Positions 36,282 to 45,263 of a stretch of 64,000 nucleotides of DNA are shown here, one piece after another (the first letter of the stretch is position 1; each line of letters starts with the position of its first letter). The position numbers and the translations under genes are program-made. Origin of the DNA: Methylomonas rapida (GTDB taxonomy: Bacteria > Pseudomonadota > Gammaproteobacteria > Methylococcales > Methylomonadaceae). The notes under the pieces are model-generated. The model had not been told where the DNA came from and did no database searches. It saw only the letters and a program-made list of their open reading frames with translations. Where the stretch lies: positions 1,488,001 through 1,552,000 of the forward strand of contig NZ_CP113517.1 in the NCBI RefSeq assembly GCF_024360925.2, in the 5' to 3' direction.

Positions 36282-37832
36282 TCACGCATCGCCGTTCTCC
36301 TGATCCACCAGAGCTAAGTCGAACGCTTCGCGCAATTGCTCATATCGCGCGGTATCGGCGATGGGCGCATCCTTGATCTGTAAGACGTCAGGCGTGATTA
36401 CCGTCTGCGGTTCGGCAGGCGGTTGACCGTCCACGGCGAGCGTAGACACGAGATGTTTGACCTGCTCGATACTGATCACCCCGGCGGCCAGCAAAGACTC
36501 AACCGCCGCCAACACCGCATCCAGCCCTTGCCGGGGTACGCAGGCTAAAAGATCAGCCATCGCTCGATCACCGCCAGGGCGCTTGTTTAACACGAGCCGC
36601 AAAGAAGACAACGGTTTCGGCATCTCAACAAAGGGCGCACCATTGCGTAACGCGCCGGGTTTACGCGCCAATAACGGCAGATAGTGTTGCCAATCGTAGC
36701 TGACCTGATCGCGATCCAACAGTCGCACATGGCTGGCAATCCAGGCATCGTCGGCATAGAGTTCAAGCTGTTCCGGATACAAGCGCACACTGATCCGTCG
36801 ATTAGCAAAACGGCAAGGCACCGAATAGCGGTTTCGTTTCACCGTCACCAAGCAGGTGCTGGATACACGAGCCACAAACTCAATGTAACCATCGAACACG
36901 CCAGGCATGGGCATCAACTCCGGTTGTTCCAGTTCCAGCGCCTCTTGTAGCGTTAACCCTTGGCGTTCCGGCCAAGATAGTTCCGTCCATAAGGCTCGGC
37001 AACGGGCTTCCAGCCACTCATTCAACTCGGCAAAGCTGGCAAAACATTGTTGACTGGCATCCAGCCAAATGCGCCGCCGGCTATCCTGCACATTCTTCTC
37101 AACGATGCCTTTTTCCCAGCCGGATGCGACATTGCAGAAGTCAGGATCGAACAAGTAATACGCCGTCATTGCCGCAAAACGCGTATTGACGATGCGTTCT
37201 TTGCCTTTCTGTACCTTGTCGACCGCCGTCTTCATGTTGTCGTATATCCCCCGCAAGGGCACGCCGCCAAAAGCCTGAAATGCGCGGCGATGGGCGTCGA
37301 ACAGCATCTCATGGCTTTGGCTTGGATAAGCGGAAAGCAAAAAGGCACGGCTGGCACACAGCTTGGTATGGGCAATCTGCAAACGCCTATAAACGCCACC
37401 GACCACCAGAGACTCTTCGCACCAGTCGAATTGAAAGGCTTCCCCCCAACGGAATTTCAATGGGACAAAGGCGTGTTTGCCAGCCTGGCTACCGGCACCC
37501 TGACGCCAGGCACGGATGTAATCGGTAAGCTGCGTGTAGCCGCCGTCATAGCCGGCTTTCTGTAACTCTTCCAATAACTTCAAGGCGGTTCGTCGCTCCC
37601 GCTTGGGGCGATAGCTGTCAGCGATCAGCGCTTGTTTGAGTTGATCCTCAAACGGGGAAAGCTTGGTTGAGCCGGGCTGGCGTTTATATTTCGGGTCGGT
37701 CCCATTGGGCATACGCAACCACTTTTTAACGGTATTGCGAGACAGACTCGTCCGTTTGGCAATCTCGTTGATGGAGAGTTTGTCACGGAAATACATCCGC
37801 CGAATTTTTGAAAATAAAATCATGGTTATCAC
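36282..37832 (-). CDS. istA: IS21-family transposase IstA
   Basis: This 516-aa DDE transposase has an N-terminal HTH (SINEIAKRTSLSRNTVKKWL), an rve core beginning FQFDWCEESLVV with GIYDNMKTAVDK, and the usual C-terminal beta domain. It overlaps istB by 8 bp. IstA is intact, but its partner IstB is broken, so this IS21 copy cannot transpose on its own. Confidence 0.93.
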   Translation of the reverse strand: MITMILFSKIRRMYFRDKLSINEIAKRTSLSRNTVKKWLRMPNGTDPKYKRQPGSTKLSPFEDQLKQALIADSYRPKRERRTALKLLEELQKAGYDGGYTQLTDYIRAWRQGAGSQAGKHAFVPLKFRWGEAFQFDWCEESLVVGGVYRRLQIAHTKLCASRAFLLSAYPSQSHEMLFDAHRRAFQAFGGVPLRGIYDNMKTAVDKVQKGKERIVNTRFAAMTAYYLFDPDFCNVASGWEKGIVEKNVQDSRRRIWLDASQQCFASFAELNEWLEARCRALWTELSWPERQGLTLQEALELEQPELMPMPGVFDGYIEFVARVSSTCLVTVKRNRYSVPCRFANRRISVRLYPEQLELYADDAWIASHVRLLDRDQVSYDWQHYLPLLARKPGALRNGAPFVEMPKPLSSLRLVLNKRPGGDRAMADLLACVPRQGLDAVLAAVESLLAAGVISIEQVKHLVSTLAVDGQPPAEPQTVITPDVLQIKDAPIADTARYEQLREAFDLALVDQENGDA

Positions 37833-37938
37833 CTTCTAAGCTCCTGTCTAATTTTTGGACAGGACAGGTTAATAACCCTGGTCAATTTTCGGCCGGAATT
37901 CGGCCTCTTACTTGGTCAATTTTCAACCGGCGTCAACA

Positions 37939-38944
37939 GACTTGGGTCATGATCAGTAAATTCCTGGATCATTTGCCCTTGTACCGACTGGAACAAATCG
38001 CCGCCAGGAATGGCGTGATCCTGTCCCGCTCCACCCTGGCCGATTGGGTCGGACGCATCGGCGTGGCCTTGCTGCCCTTGGCCGATCGCCTGACTTGGCA
38101 TCTATTGCAACGCGATAGCTTGCACGCCGATGAAACCCCGGTGCCACAACTCGATCCGGGCAACGGCAAAACCAAGAAAGCCTATCTGTGGGCCTACCGC
38201 AGCAACGACTTGCAACCGGGCCCCAAGATCATCGTCTTCGACTATCAAGCCGGTCGCAGCGGCCGGCATGCGCAACAGTTTCTACAAGATTGGCACGGTC
38301 ACCTGATGGTCGACGACTATGGCGGCTATAAGGCCTTGTTTGCCACTGCCCGCGCGCACCCGGAAACCCGACTTCTGCTTGAACCGTGTATCGAACTGGC
38401 GTGTTGGACACATGCGCGCAGAAAGTTCTTCGACCTGTTCCAAGCCAGCCAAAGCCCCGTGGCGCAAGCCGCCTTGCAGCGGATCGGCGCCCTGTATGCC
38501 ATTGAAGCCGAGGGGCGAGACATGAGCAGCGACGAGCGCCAACGCCTGCGGGCGGAAAAAAGCCAGCCTGCCTTAACCGAGCTGCACGATTGGCTGCAGA
38601 AAACCCGACTGCTGATGGCGCCCAACAGCGCAACCGCCAAAGCCATCGATTACAGTCTGAAGCGCTGGCCCGCGCTGACGCGTTACGCCGAAACCGGCGA
38701 TCTGCCCATCGACAACAATCCCGTCGAGAACAGCATTCGACCCATTGCCCTGGGCAAAAAGAATTGGTTGTTCGCAGGCTCGGAACGCGCCGGCCAGCGG
38801 GCGGCCGTCATTCAAACCCTGCTCGGTACCGCCAAACTCAACGGCCTCGATCCGGCCGCTTGGCTAAGCGACACCCTGGAAAAACTCCCCACCTGGCCCA
38901 ACAGCCGCATCGACGAACTGCTGCCGTTTGCTAACGCCGATTAA
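37939..38944 (+). pseudogene. tnpC: Truncated IS66 tnpC, copy C
   Basis: From [16 protein letters not shown] onward the sequence matches the C-terminal ~334 residues of TnpC in copies A and B and keeps the catalytic region. The frame runs back into IS21 terminal DNA (start at 37808), which yields a chimeric N terminus with no meaning for function. Confidence 0.9.
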
Positions 38945-38987
38945 GTCCTGCCAGCGAGCTGGGGTCGTGGTACCGCTACGCGCTTAC
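37939..38987 (+). mobile_element. IS66 copy C, 5'-truncated by the IS21 element
   Basis: Only the distal ~1.05 kb of a third IS66 remains, on the plus strand, ending in a normal terminus (GCGCTTAC at 38980-38987). Its left part, with tnpA, tnpB and about 195 codons of tnpC, is missing exactly at the IS21 end at 37938. Confidence 0.9.
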
Positions 38988-39087
38988 AATGCTTGTTGGA
39001 GATGACCTGGCACAGCCACAAGGTGTCCATCACTATCATCAACTGATCCAGCAAGCGAATCAATTCGACGAATTGCGCAATCTGCGG
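38988..39087 (-). pseudogene. Internal fragment of acaB-like ICE gene, copy 1
   Basis: On the minus strand it encodes PQIAQFVELIRLLDQLMIVM...CQVISNKHC, nearly identical to the same segment of the intact gene at 45264-45950. It stops abruptly at the CTGCGG around 39087, where similarity ends and the WYL fragment begins. With 32735-32889 it shows that a second full copy once existed here, later hit by IS66 copy C and then IS21. Confidence 0.82.
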
Positions 39088-39368
39088 CAAGCCAGGGCCA
39101 TTTTGGTTTAGCATCGCCCATTCAATTTGAAGCAAAGATTTGTGATCATTTGGCCTTAATTCTGCAAGAGTCGCATCTAAATGAAAGCCAAACCGTTTCC
39201 GACGCCGACGGATCGGGATTTAGGATGTTAACCGCTGAAGTACTGGATACTTGGCAATTGCGCTGGTGGATTATGGGAGAAGTCGATCGGGTTGAGGTTC
39301 TGCTACCGATAGAACTTCGACAGGATATACAAGGTATGCTGGCCAGAGCGCATGCCCAGTATCTTTAG
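39088..39368 (+). pseudogene. C-terminal fragment of a WYL-domain transcription regulator
   Basis: The open frame encodes about 92 residues resembling the WCX C-terminal domain of WYL proteins (SPIQFEAKICDHLALIL; DTWQLRWWIMGEVDRVEVLLP; ELRQDIQGMLARAHAQYL). No HTH or WYL core is present upstream: the frame begins at the junction with the acaB fragment. WYL proteins (BrxR/CapW type) often control BREX and CBASS operons, so this may be the relic of a defence regulator. Confidence 0.65.
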
Positions 39369-39537
39369 CATATACAGGGCACAGTCGCGAATTCACGCCA
39401 TACGGCCAAATTGTAAGCTAAGCGCTTAACATACATTTCGGTTGGCATCGTTTGTTTACTGAAACAGTGTAAAAACCGGGCTGTACAAATTCAAAAAAGT
39501 TAAACTGTAAGGCTACTTTTATTTCATATTAGGGAAC
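39369..39537 (+). promoter_or_regulatory. Likely promoter region of the unknown-TPR-NYN gene group
   Basis: These 169 AT-rich bases precede a group of same-strand genes. An AGGGAAC weak ribosome-binding site lies immediately before 39538. I cannot assign -35/-10 boxes with confidence. Confidence 0.35.
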
Positions 39538-40281
39538 ATGCCAGACACCACCTACAAACAAGCCGCCGGATTGATCCGTGAAGCCGAAAAAATCAGTGCT
39601 ATTCCGGTGCGCGTGACCTGGGACGATACGCTTCAAGTTGGCGCCGTGCTGCATTTGAGCGAAGCTCAATGGTCAAAACAGTTGCGAATTTCGGTAAAAC
39701 CCACCCGACCGGACATCCCTTATCTCGTAGGCGTGCAATGTGCGCTGGCGATTCGTTTTTACACAAAACGCGAACAACGGCATTTAACCGCTTCGCAAGC
39801 CAGTCGCGACAAAGCTGTCAGTGAATTTCGCGAACTGGGTTATGCGCCCGAAATGGCTAAATCGCTGGCCGAAAATTTGTTGGCACAGCTGGGCAGCCAA
39901 ATTCGCAGCGCCGGACCTTTGATTAAGCTTTCTGCGCAGATTTACAGAGACTATCCAGAATTGCGGGACAGCCAGTTGACGCATTTTCTCTTGGAAAAAG
40001 AAGACGGTGAACGGTCGTTAGGCATTGATACAACGAAATTTCCGGACTGGATTTTACGCAGTCACCAAGCCATCAACGGCGCTAACGCATTGGCCGCCGA
40101 CTATTTGTTTGATCGTACCGATTTCTTTGCGCCGTTTAAGCAAGCCGGTTTTGAGGCGATTTGTACCGGATTAGTGGGTGATGTCACCGGTAGCCAAGCG
40201 GATGTATCCGATAGTGAATTGGTTAATGCCTGGCTGAATCGATTGGATTTGAACGACCGTTTTGAATGGATGACACCCTGA
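39538..40281 (+). CDS. Unknown 247-aa protein
   Basis: I recognise no family. The protein is soluble, with a mixed composition; segments such as DIPYLVGVQCALAIRFYTKREQRH and ELGYAPEMAKSLAENLLAQLG look like alpha/beta followed by helical regions. No signal peptide, P-loop or obvious catalytic motif is visible. It is 1 bp from the following TPR gene and about 2 kb from a NYN-LOTUS RNase gene on the same strand, so the three may form one functional unit. Confidence 0.65.
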   Translation: MPDTTYKQAAGLIREAEKISAIPVRVTWDDTLQVGAVLHLSEAQWSKQLRISVKPTRPDIPYLVGVQCALAIRFYTKREQRHLTASQASRDKAVSEFRELGYAPEMAKSLAENLLAQLGSQIRSAGPLIKLSAQIYRDYPELRDSQLTHFLLEKEDGERSLGIDTTKFPDWILRSHQAINGANALAADYLFDRTDFFAPFKQAGFEAICTGLVGDVTGSQADVSDSELVNAWLNRLDLNDRFEWMTP

Positions 40282-40282
40282 T

Positions 40283-41368
40283 ATGCAAACACCCAGTACC
40301 GTTTTTATCAAAATCGCCGATTACGATTTGTCGGCCTTACCGGAAATCTGCCGTGATCCGAATGCACCCGGTTTCGCGGATACTTTGATTCGACATGTTT
40401 CAGACGAGTATGCGACTGATGGGATGTTTGCCAAAGTCAGCATCGAACAGGATACCTTGATTATCGCTGAAGATTTGGAAGCGAAGGCCAAGTCTGATGA
40501 AGGCTTGGATGCGTTACAACGCGGCGTTTATGCAACAGGCAAGGCTATTTTCGAAGCCTTGCTATCCGAGCATCCGAACAACGCGATTGTGCTTTACAAC
40601 TTAGGCATGGTCTACAGCGACGAAGGCAATCTGGGCAAGGCCATCGAGTTGTTATCGACATTGATTTGCCTCAAACCGGATTACGCCCATGGTTGGGTCG
40701 CCTTAGCGGTGGCTTACATGCGGAACAACCAAATCATCGAAGCCGATCAAGCCGCGCAAAAGGCGGTTCAGTTAGCGCCAAACGATCAATATGCTCTACG
40801 CACTGCCGGTTATATTGCGTCAAAGCTCAACGAACCGGATGCGGCCGCCTTACTGGAAAATGCGGTCAGAGCGGGCCCCGAGGATCCCATCGCGTTATTG
40901 GCATTAGCAGAAAACTTACTGACTACGCATAAAGACGAAGCCATCAAAAAGCGAGTGTCAGCCTTACTGACGCAAGTCATCGATGTAGCGCCGGGTTCGA
41001 AAGCGGCAGAGCGTGCGGAAGAAATCTTGCGTGGCATCGCTTACGATAAATTTCGCCAAACCGGATCACTCAATCCGCAAGCCATCGACTACTGCCTGCA
41101 TGCTCTAAAGGCGCTTCAAGGCATGTCGCATCAAGAAGTGGCGGGTGTCGCCATGGAAACCGCCGCACTGGGACAAAGCGGATTGGATGTGAATAATCCC
41201 AATAAAACCTATCAGCTTCGATCTATCCCCGGCAACTACACCGGCCTGCAGGTGGTTTGCTTCATGTACGTTGCTCTGGAACAGGTCGCACCTGGGCAGG
41301 ATATTGGGTTTGATCTCCAGGCGGAATACGAAGAAGCGTTGCGGATTTATAATGCCAACCAACGTTGA
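40283..41368 (+). CDS. Tetratricopeptide-repeat protein
   Basis: This 361-aa protein has at least three TPR units in the middle (PNNAIVLYNLGMVYSDEGNLGKA; PDYAHGWVALAVAYMRNNQIIEA; PNDQYALRTAGYIASKLNEPDAA, residues ~95-200), flanked by a unique N terminus and a helical C terminus. TPR proteins mediate protein-protein contacts. It is 1 bp after the unknown gene at 39538 and 124 bp before the NYN-LOTUS gene, suggesting an operon. Confidence 0.75.
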   Translation: MQTPSTVFIKIADYDLSALPEICRDPNAPGFADTLIRHVSDEYATDGMFAKVSIEQDTLIIAEDLEAKAKSDEGLDALQRGVYATGKAIFEALLSEHPNNAIVLYNLGMVYSDEGNLGKAIELLSTLICLKPDYAHGWVALAVAYMRNNQIIEADQAAQKAVQLAPNDQYALRTAGYIASKLNEPDAAALLENAVRAGPEDPIALLALAENLLTTHKDEAIKKRVSALLTQVIDVAPGSKAAERAEEILRGIAYDKFRQTGSLNPQAIDYCLHALKALQGMSHQEVAGVAMETAALGQSGLDVNNPNKTYQLRSIPGNYTGLQVVCFMYVALEQVAPGQDIGFDLQAEYEEALRIYNANQR

Positions 41369-41912
41369 CGGCGATAGACTATTTTTAATGAAGCCATTCC
41401 ATGTTGATGGATAATTTTGTCGCTTCATTCCCTAACGCAGCAAGGTAGCCTGGGAATAAAGTGAAACCGGATTTGAATACACCGCATCCCTCATGACACA
41501 GCAAAAAGCCAATCGCATTGCGGTATTCGTAGACGCCGAAAATGTTACAAACTGGATCAAGCACGACGGCGTCAGATTACTAATGGAAGAGCTGAATCAG
41601 TATGGCCAGATCATTATCCGTCGCGCCTACGGTGTTTGGAGCAAGCCGAATTTGGCCATGCACCAAGCAGCCATCAACCAATCCGGATTTGAACTCATCC
41701 ATTGCTACCATCCCGTGACCGGCAAGAATACGGCGGATATTCAGATGACGGTGGATGTCATTGAATGCGCTTGGCAACTACCAAACATTAGCTGCTTTGT
41801 GCTGGTTACCGGCGACTCAGACTTTACGCCAGTCTTTCGCCGACTTCGAGAAATGGACAAGGATGTGATGTAAGCGCGTAGCGGTACCACGACCCCAGCT
41901 CGCTGGCAGGAC

Positions 41913-43505
41913 TTAATCGGCGTTAGCAAACGGCAGCAGTTCGTCGATGCGGCTGTTGGGCCAGGTGGGGAGTTTTTCCAGGGTGTCGCTTAGCCAAGCG
42001 GCCGGATCGAGGCCGTTGAGTTTGGCGGTACCGAGCAGGGTTTGAATGACGGCCGCCCGCTGGCCGGCGCGTTCCGAGCCTGCGAACAACCAATTTTTTT
42101 TGCCCAGGGCAATGGGTCGAATGCTGTTCTCGACGGGATTGTTGTCGATGGGCAGATCGCCGGTTTCGGCGTAACGCGTCAGCGCGGGCCAGCGCTTCAG
42201 ACTGTAATCGATGGCTTTGGCGGTTGCGCTGCTGGGCGCCATCAGCAGTCGGGTTTTCTGCAGCCAATCGTGCAGCTCGGTTAAGGCAGGCTGGCTTTTT
42301 TCCGCCCGCAGGCGTTGGCGCTCGTCGCTGCTCATGTCTCGCCCCTCGGCTTCAATGGCATACAGGGCGCCGATACGCTGCAAGGCTGCTTGCGCCACGG
42401 GGCTTTGGCTGGCTTGGAACAGGTCGAAGAACTTTCTGCGCGCATGTGTCCAACACGCCAGTTCGATACACGGTTCAAGCAGAAGTCGGGTTTCCGGGTG
42501 CGCGCGGGCAGTGGCAAACAAGGCCTTATAGCCGCCATAGTCGTCGACCATCAGGTGACCGTGCCAATCTTGTAGAAACTGCTGCGCATGCCGGCCGCTG
42601 CGACCGGCTTGATAGTCGAAGACGATGATCTTGGGGCCCGGTTGCAAGTCGTTGCTGCGGTAGGCCCACAGATAGGCTTTCTTGGTTTTGCCGTTGCCGG
42701 GATCGAGCTGCGGCACCGGGGTTTCATCGGCGTGCAAGCTATCGCGTTGCAATAGATGCCAAGTCAGGCGGTCGGCCAAGGGCAGCAAGGCCACGCCGAT
42801 GCGTCCGACCCAATCGGCCAGGGTGGAGCGGGACAAGATCACGCCATTCCTGGCGGCGATTTGTTCCAGTCGGTACAAGGGCAAATGATCCAGGAATTTA
42901 CTGATCATGACCCAGGTCAGCAAACCGATCGCCGCCATGCCGCCATCGATCACGGCCGGCGGAATCGGCGCTGCCGTGATGGTTTCGCAAGCTCGGCAGG
43001 CGTATTGTGGACGGATGTGGCGATGCACGAAAAACTTGGCCGGCTCTACGTCCAGTTGCTCGGTCACGTCTTCGCCGATCTTGACCAAGTCTTTTCCGCA
43101 TTTTCCGCAGGTACAGGATTCGGGTTCGTGACGGTGTTCGATGCGTGGCAGATGTTCAGGCAAAGGTTGACGACCGGCACGGGGGCGTTTGGGCCGAGTG
43201 ACCGTATCGGATGGGCTGTTGTCCTGTAGTTGCTCGACCTCGGCTTCAATCGCCGACATGTCGGTGTTCCAGGTTTCCTCGAACACATCGCGTTGCAACG
43301 GCGCCAGGGCTTCACTCTTGTGGCTGAAGCGGATGCGCTTGTAATACGCCAATTCGTGCGTCAGCGCGGCGATTTTGGCGTCTTTCTTGGCGATGGTTTG
43401 CGCATCCTGCGCGGCTTGCTCGACCAGCGTCTGAATCATTGCCGTGACGTGGATTTTCGCGGCGGGTTCCAGGTTTAATTGATCGAGTTCGGCCAAGGGA
43501 TTCAT
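41913..43505 (-). CDS. tnpC: IS66 transposase TnpC, copy B
   Basis: This 530-aa transposase is nearly identical to copy A, with the same coiled coil, Cys4 finger (CTCGKCG) and DDE residues. It differs from copy A at a handful of positions (for example DQ to EQ near residue 33 and PNSA to PSSA). Confidence 0.95.
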   Translation of the reverse strand: MNPLAELDQLNLEPAAKIHVTAMIQTLVEQAAQDAQTIAKKDAKIAALTHELAYYKRIRFSHKSEALAPLQRDVFEETWNTDMSAIEAEVEQLQDNSPSDTVTRPKRPRAGRQPLPEHLPRIEHRHEPESCTCGKCGKDLVKIGEDVTEQLDVEPAKFFVHRHIRPQYACRACETITAAPIPPAVIDGGMAAIGLLTWVMISKFLDHLPLYRLEQIAARNGVILSRSTLADWVGRIGVALLPLADRLTWHLLQRDSLHADETPVPQLDPGNGKTKKAYLWAYRSNDLQPGPKIIVFDYQAGRSGRHAQQFLQDWHGHLMVDDYGGYKALFATARAHPETRLLLEPCIELACWTHARRKFFDLFQASQSPVAQAALQRIGALYAIEAEGRDMSSDERQRLRAEKSQPALTELHDWLQKTRLLMAPSSATAKAIDYSLKRWPALTRYAETGDLPIDNNPVENSIRPIALGKKNWLFAGSERAGQRAAVIQTLLGTAKLNGLDPAAWLSDTLEKLPTWPNSRIDELLPFANAD

Positions 43506-43591
43506 GGGGTTTATTATACCCTATGAATCCCCTGAATGCCTTGATATTATTGGGTTTTGCCGGATTTTAGAGCCTCTTTTTCAGCCTCATT

Positions 43592-43942
43592 TTAAACCTG
43601 CCATTCGGCTTTGGGGACGGCTGATAACCGCTGCCAGTCGACACCGGCCACTAACCAGTGCCATTGAGTCTGGCTGAGCGCAAATACCGCATCATGGGTC
43701 TTGGGCCAGACAAAGCTGCCCTGATGCAATCGGCGTTGACACAACCAGACGCCATTGCCATCCCACAGCAACAAGCGCAAGCGATTACCCGCTCGATTGC
43801 GGAAGATGAAAGCCGAGCCGGCGCAAGGTGCATGCCCCAAGCTGTGCTGCACGAGGGCCGACAAACCATCCAGGCCGCGCCGCATGTCCACCGGCGCCAC
43901 GGCAATCCAAATCTGCGCTGGATAACCGATCAGGCCAGGCAT
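43592..43942 (-). CDS. tnpB: IS66 accessory protein TnpB, copy B
   Basis: This 116-aa IS66 Orf2 protein (VDMRRGLDGLSALVQ) differs slightly from copy A near the middle (WPKTHDAVFALSQTQ). It overlaps tnpA by 13 bp. Confidence 0.93.
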   Translation of the reverse strand: MPGLIGYPAQIWIAVAPVDMRRGLDGLSALVQHSLGHAPCAGSAFIFRNRAGNRLRLLLWDGNGVWLCQRRLHQGSFVWPKTHDAVFALSQTQWHWLVAGVDWQRLSAVPKAEWQV

Positions 43943-44223
43943 CGCAGCAACTCCGCCACCCAGCGCGCTGATACCGAAGCAGGCAGCGCCAAGCGATGGC
44001 CTTGGACATGGGTAAAGAGAATGCCCGCATCGACGGGCTCAGAGGGTGAAACCTGCACGGGTATCAAGACTACCGAATCGGATTGGGATAATTTGCGATA
44101 GTCGCTCAGTCGTGCCGCGAACGTGCGAACATTGATCTGCTGCGCTGCGCAATACTCGGCTTGCGACAGTCCACTGCGTTGCCACGCTTCAATATGCTGA
44201 CGCCATTTCGATGTGATGGCCAT
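43930..44223 (-). CDS. tnpA: IS66 accessory protein TnpA, copy B
   Basis: This 97-aa HTH protein equals copy A over the N terminus (WRQHIEAWQRSGLSQAEYCA) and differs in the middle (SQSDSVVLIPVQVSPSE), where copies A and B have diverged most. Confidence 0.9.
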   Translation of the reverse strand: MAITSKWRQHIEAWQRSGLSQAEYCAAQQINVRTFAARLSDYRKLSQSDSVVLIPVQVSPSEPVDAGILFTHVQGHRLALPASVSARWVAELLRCLA

Positions 44224-45263
44224 ACCTGCTCCTGTTCAAAAAATCACAGGATGCCGTAGGACGAATGTTTTTCACAGGTGGGACGGCTGGGCGCTTACGA
44301 TGTGATTGGCGTTGGCCAGCATTCAACCTTGAGCGAATGTGTAAAGACGTCTTGCACTCGATTCATTTATACGGACGATGTCATTAACACGTTAGCCGGT
44401 AAAAAGGTCACGCCACTAGCGCCCCTACCTCCGCAGCCATTACCGAGTTCCCCACCGACGCTTACGCTTGCACAGGCCGATGCGTTAGTCATTGCCCACT
44501 TGAAAGCATCACCTGCGCCGATCAATACCTCTCAAATCAAAAATTTTCTCAAGCAGAATGCGGCAGACTTTGACGAAAAGCATTACGGATTTAAAACATT
44601 TACCGATTACCTAATTGCTAACAAGGCCATTGAAATCAGCAAAAGCGGCACGATTAATTTCGCCCGTTTGGCTAAGCCTGCCCAGCCAACCAAAACAGTT
44701 AAAGTCGTTGCAACTGCGGAAGCCTACAAAGCCCTGCTGAAAAAGCACAATTCACTGCCAGACAATGCCGACACGCTGAAAAAAATTTACAAACACGCCG
44801 TTGCCTTGAAAGACATCTGCCCCGATCCAGCACAATTCAGAGCGGCCTTATTCGATCTGTGTCATAAGGTTGATGCGAGCATTACTAAAACGACCGTGAA
44901 CAAGGCATTTTCCTATTTTATTGTCATGGGCCTGGTTCATACCGAAAAGGCTAAAGGTGGCGTCGATACCGTGCGTGTGAAAAAAATCACACTCAAGGAT
45001 TTTTTATTGAAATCCGACAAGTTGGTCATCGCCAAACTGCTGGAACTTGGCAAAACTCAGGCCTTGGACTTGAAAGCCAAGGAAATCAAGAAAATCACGC
45101 TGTCAACGATCAGTAAAGACAGCATCAAAAAATTGATTGGAGAATAAGACACCATAAACCGGCCGATCATTGATCCTGCGACTCAACGTACGCGAAGCGT
45201 TGTGCTACCAATCCGACACATTAGCAAGCGGAACCATCAAACCTATTTCATTCGGATTAGCGG

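Larger units (their letters stand above)
33037..36289 (-). pseudogene. istB: istB, split by IS66 copy A
   Basis: IstB is the AAA+ helper ATPase of IS21 transposition. The N-terminal 66 codons (36289-36091, MRDLEAELKSLKLFG...) and the C-terminal part (33661-33037) are separated by the IS66. The C-terminal part has Walker [12 protein letters not shown] and Walker [14 protein letters not shown]. Removing the IS66 and one copy of its target duplication joins ...QSARFPVH to [12 protein letters not shown] in frame and restores a 271-aa IstB. The start overlaps the istA stop. Confidence 0.88.
32890..37938 (-). mobile_element. IS21-family element interrupted by IS66 copy A
   Basis: Ends are TGTTGACACCGG at 32890 and, inverted, at 37938 (CGTCAACA), with further internal TTGACC/GGTCAA repeats typical of IS21 termini. 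It carries istA and istB. Without the nested IS66 it would be about 2.6 kb. The outer flanks do not match: the left is the acaB-like gene and the right is inside an IS66 tnpC. So the target duplication has been lost by an adjacent deletion. Confidence 0.85.
41870..44298 (-). mobile_element. IS66-family element, copy B (complete)
   Basis: This 2429-bp element, the same length as copy A, has the same termini (GTAAGCGCGTAGC; GCGCTTAC) and is flanked by a perfect 8-bp target duplication GATGTGAT (41862-41869 and 44299-44306). It interrupts the NYN-LOTUS gene. Confidence 0.95.
41493..45147 (+). pseudogene. NYN-LOTUS (OST-HTH) RNase gene split by IS66 copy B
   Basis: The 5' part (41493-41869) encodes a NYN/LabA nuclease domain with acidic residues in AVFVDAEN (D14), NTADIQMTVD and VTGDSDF. 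The 3' part (44299-45147) encodes LOTUS/OST-HTH-like sequence (ADALVIAHLKASPAPINTSQI; KHYGFKTFTDYL) and a helical tail. Removing the IS66 and one GATGTGAT repeat joins REMDKDV to IGVGQHS in frame, giving one 405-aa protein. Such proteins are predicted RNA-binding endoribonucleases. The present allele is inactive unless the IS excises. Confidence 0.88.

Noticed and set aside
33662..44298. Apparent repeat array from repeated IS66 sequence
   Set aside because: The repeats are transposon copies with their own termini and target duplications, not a CRISPR array. I saw no CRISPR-like spaced repeats in the window.
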